A stretch of 64,000 nt of DNA from JAAYJM01 sp964498585 (lineage in GTDB: Bacteria; Bacteroidota; Ignavibacteria; Kapaibacteriales; UBA2268): contig CAZCHH010000007.1 in NCBI GenBank assembly GCA_964498585.1, positions 1-64,000 on the forward strand. The letters are read 5' to 3'. The position numbers were made by a program, and so were the translations under genes. Numbering within the stretch: the first letter of the stretch is position 1; the number at the start of each line of letters is the position of its first letter. This document shows positions 62,319 through 64,000 of this stretch, piece after piece. The notes beneath the pieces were generated by a model, which was given only the letters and a program-made list of their open reading frames with translations, had not been told where the DNA came from and did not search any database.

Positions 62319-63488
62319 ATGGAAACGCTTTATCAGAAATTTGGAACACTTTTAAAGAATACAAACCTAACATTTAAACGCTATTTGTATGATAAAGTTT
62401 CATGGGAAAGCAGAATGGTTGGTATTGTAGGACCGCGTGGTGTGGGCAAAACAACAATGATTTTGCAATATATAAAAGAAAACCTGAACAATAAAAATAC
62501 ATTGTTTGTATTTGCAGACGATATGTATTTTAGTGAAAACAGGTTAATAGATATAGCAGGTAATTTTTATAAAAATGACGGTGAGTATCTATTTATTGAT
62601 GAAATTCATAAATATGAGAATTGGTCTCTAGAACTAAAAAACATATACGATTCATTTCCTACCTTAAAAGTTGTCTTTACCGGCTCATCTGTTCTTGATA
62701 TTTTAAAAGGTTCATCTGATTTAAGTCGCCGGGCAATTATTTACAAGTTGCAAGGACTTTCCTTTCGGGAATTTATAAAACTTTTTCATAATTTAGATAC
62801 TGAAGTTTTTACATTAGAGCAAATAATCAACAATGAAGCTAAACTTGCAAATATCCAACATCCTTTGCCACTTTTTAAAGATTATTTAAAAAGAGGATAT
62901 TATCCTTTCGGACTTGAAGATGAAATGAATCTTCGTCTTGGACAAATTATTGTTCATACCTTGGAATCAGACATACCTCATTATGCTAATTTGAATGTGG
63001 GAACAAGTCGTAAATTAAAACGCCTTCTTTCGATAATTGCAGAAAGCGTTCCATTCAAGCCAAATTTTACAAAAATAGCTGAATTAATTAACGTTAGCAG
63101 AAATTCACTTGATGACTATTTCATTTATATGGAGCAAGCTGGTTTGATTGGGCAATTGAGAAGTGAAGCAAGTGGTTTACGTGGTTTGGGAAAAGTAGAT
63201 AAAGTATATTTAGATAATACTAATATTATTTATAATCTGGTTGGGCTTAAATCAGATGTTGGAAACTTGCGAGAAACTTTCTTCTTTAATCAGATGAGTG
63301 TAAAGAATGAAGTAATTGCTTCAAAAAAAGCGGATTTTGTTGTTAATGGTTATATTTTTGAACTTGGTGGAAAAAATAAAAAACAGAACCAGATTGAAAA
63401 TGATGGTAAATCATTTTTAGTCAAAGATGATATAGAATTTGGGTATAGAAACGTAATACCGCTTTGGGCTTTTGGTTTAAACTATTAA
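62319..63488 (+). CDS. AAA_14/DUF4143 family ATPase
   Basis: 389 residues. Walker A is GPRGVGKTT (about 37-45), Walker B is YLFIDEIHKYENW, and sensor-like FTGSSVLDI follows: the AAA_14 domain. The second half is the DUF4143 domain: a winged-helix region (ELINVSRNSLDDYF) and a PD-(D/E)xK-like end (KKADFVVNGYIFELGGKNKK). Such proteins are abundant in accessory DNA of bacteria and archaea; the molecular function is not established. No partner gene is coupled to it; T9SS-tail remnants lie on both sides. Confidence 0.82.
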   Translation: METLYQKFGTLLKNTNLTFKRYLYDKVSWESRMVGIVGPRGVGKTTMILQYIKENLNNKNTLFVFADDMYFSENRLIDIAGNFYKNDGEYLFIDEIHKYENWSLELKNIYDSFPTLKVVFTGSSVLDILKGSSDLSRRAIIYKLQGLSFREFIKLFHNLDTEVFTLEQIINNEAKLANIQHPLPLFKDYLKRGYYPFGLEDEMNLRLGQIIVHTLESDIPHYANLNVGTSRKLKRLLSIIAESVPFKPNFTKIAELINVSRNSLDDYFIYMEQAGLIGQLRSEASGLRGLGKVDKVYLDNTNIIYNLVGLKSDVGNLRETFFFNQMSVKNEVIASKKADFVVNGYIFELGGKNKKQNQIENDGKSFLVKDDIEFGYRNVIPLWAFGLNY

Positions 63489-63517
63489 AAATTTTATTTG
63501 ATTTAACATATTATTAA

Positions 63518-63600
63518 TTGATTGATATTTCACATTTTCCAGCTGGCTTCTGCTTTTTTCAAATAGGGAATTATTCAGAAAATTTATGCTTGTGAAATAA
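63518..63600 (+). pseudogene. Second T9SS sorting-domain remnant
   Basis: ATT at 63521 starts IDISHFPAGFCFFQIGNYSE; a one-base loss in a short A-run at about 63580 shifts to KFMLVK and TAA (63598-63600). This is the characteristic last third of a type A T9SS domain. A stop lies just upstream (63515-63517). Together with the remnant at 62132 it brackets the ATPase gene. Confidence 0.6.
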
Positions 63601-63626
63601 GATAGCTGGAATATATCGAAAAAGAT

Positions 63627-63771
63627 ATCCAACATCTTCAAGATGTGGCACATCTAAAGGTGCTTGAGTTTTATTTGGAAGATGGATTTTAGAGAAAATT
63701 TTGCTTTTAAGGAAAAGTTTAGTAATTTGAAAATAAGAAAGTTGATAATTAAATTTGAAAGCATTGCATAC
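63627..63771 (+). repeat. 145-bp dispersed repeat upstream of an antitoxin gene (copy 2)
   Basis: Contains ATCCAACATCTTCAAGATGT (an own small hairpin), AGAGAAAATTTT, GTAATTTGAAAATAAG and TTGAAAGCATTG in the same order and spacing as at 8249-8390. It again stands before a small antitoxin-like gene. Confidence 0.6.
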
Positions 63772-63879
63772 TTTTTTTTATTCTAATATAATCAACAATT
63801 ATTTACTACAATAAGGCGGTTGGAAATTACGTCAGTTTTTTAAAAAAAAATATAATTATTTAACCAAATAAATATTAAA

Positions 63880-63887
63880 TAATTTTG
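63880..63887 (+). promoter_or_regulatory. -7 box upstream of the hicB-like gene
   Basis: TAATTTTG fits TAnnTTTG, 24 bases before the ATG. At the -33 position only TATT is seen, so the promoter would be weak or controlled. Confidence 0.4.
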
Positions 63888-63911
63888 CTAAAAAATAGAT
63901 AAGGTAGAAAT

Positions 63912-64000
63912 ATGATTTATAGAATAATAATAGAAAAAGGCGAGGATTTTGGTTTTGTAAGCCATTGTCCTGCTATTCCAGGATGTCATTCACAAGGGAA
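63912..64000 (+). CDS. HicB-like antitoxin, 5-prime part only
   Basis: The gene runs out of the window after 29 codons. The visible start, MIYRIIIEKGEDFGFVSHCP with AIPGCHSQG, is the partial RNase H-like fold of HicB/UPF0150 antitoxins (conserved CPxIPGCxSxG). AAGGTAGAA lies before the ATG. The hicA-type toxin, if any, would be outside or absent from the upstream side. Confidence 0.75.
   Translation, partial: MIYRIIIEKGEDFGFVSHCPAIPGCHSQG

Overview
The window is AT-rich DNA from a Gram-negative bacterium of the Bacteroidota/Chlorobiota group; an Ignavibacteria- or Kapabacteria-like lineage would fit. The pointers are a type IX secretion (T9SS) sorting domain on a gingipain-like C25 peptidase and two decayed copies of the same domain elsewhere; promoters of the Bacteroidota form TTTG-N19-TAnnTTTG (seen upstream of rpoZ, a methyltransferase, tRNA-Phe and tRNA-Gln); an OmpA protein with thrombospondin type 3 repeats; and a TonB receptor beside a DUF4154 sensor kinase. 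A run of ten N at 5259-5268 shows the sequence is a scaffolded draft, so some frameshifts may be assembly errors.

Layout. 0-8 kb: pstS, rpoZ, a wbpB-wbpD pair for a diacetamido uronic acid, a lysine 2,3-aminomutase relative, a broken HEPN/MNT pair, a secreted unknown and a GT4 glycosyltransferase. 8-10 kb: small toxin-antitoxin type genes between repeats. 10.2-13.5 kb: two DNA methyltransferases and a CfrBI-like endonuclease. 13.5-16.6 kb: ABC-F ATPase, ArsR regulator, PlsC and tRNA-Phe. 16.7-21.7 kb: type III restriction-modification genes mod and res with a vapBC pair between them. 21.9-25.4 kb: an unknown protein, a 21-bp periodic array, an ADP-ribosylglycohydrolase remnant and an IS1634-like element. 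25.5-31.7 kb: OmpA/TSP3 protein, mutS2, a broken MazF-type module and a frameshifted lipoprotein. 31.9-36.2 kb: beta-propeller lipoprotein, ECF sigma factor, an anti-sigma-like protein carrying a beta-barrel-like tail, and mtaB. 36.4-39 kb: IS remnants and a one-polypeptide nuclease-methyltransferase fusion. 39-45 kb: a composite inverted-repeat element, two SurA-type chaperones and an RsbU-type phosphatase. 45-50.6 kb: C25 peptidase and a fibronectin-domain partner. 50.8-52.6 kb: tRNA-Gln, prs, rplY. 52.9-53.2 kb: a second 21-bp array. 53.4-59.7 kb: TonB receptor and a large two-component cluster in which two genes are interrupted by in-frame stops. 59.8-64 kb: tRNA-Arg beside a collapsed integrase, then a RAYT/REP unit, an AAA/DUF4143 ATPase between two T9SS-tail remnants, and the start of a hicB-like gene.

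How it fits together. Housekeeping blocks alternate with accessory DNA. The accessory part is rich in defence genes: three restriction-modification loci with four methyltransferases within about 29 kb, and at least five toxin-antitoxin type loci. Three of the four recognisable toxins are frameshifted while their partner genes are open; only vapC, embedded in the type III operon, looks intact. The two features I cannot match to any named element are the paired 21-bp periodic AT-rich arrays, which share the same internal architecture 30 kb apart.
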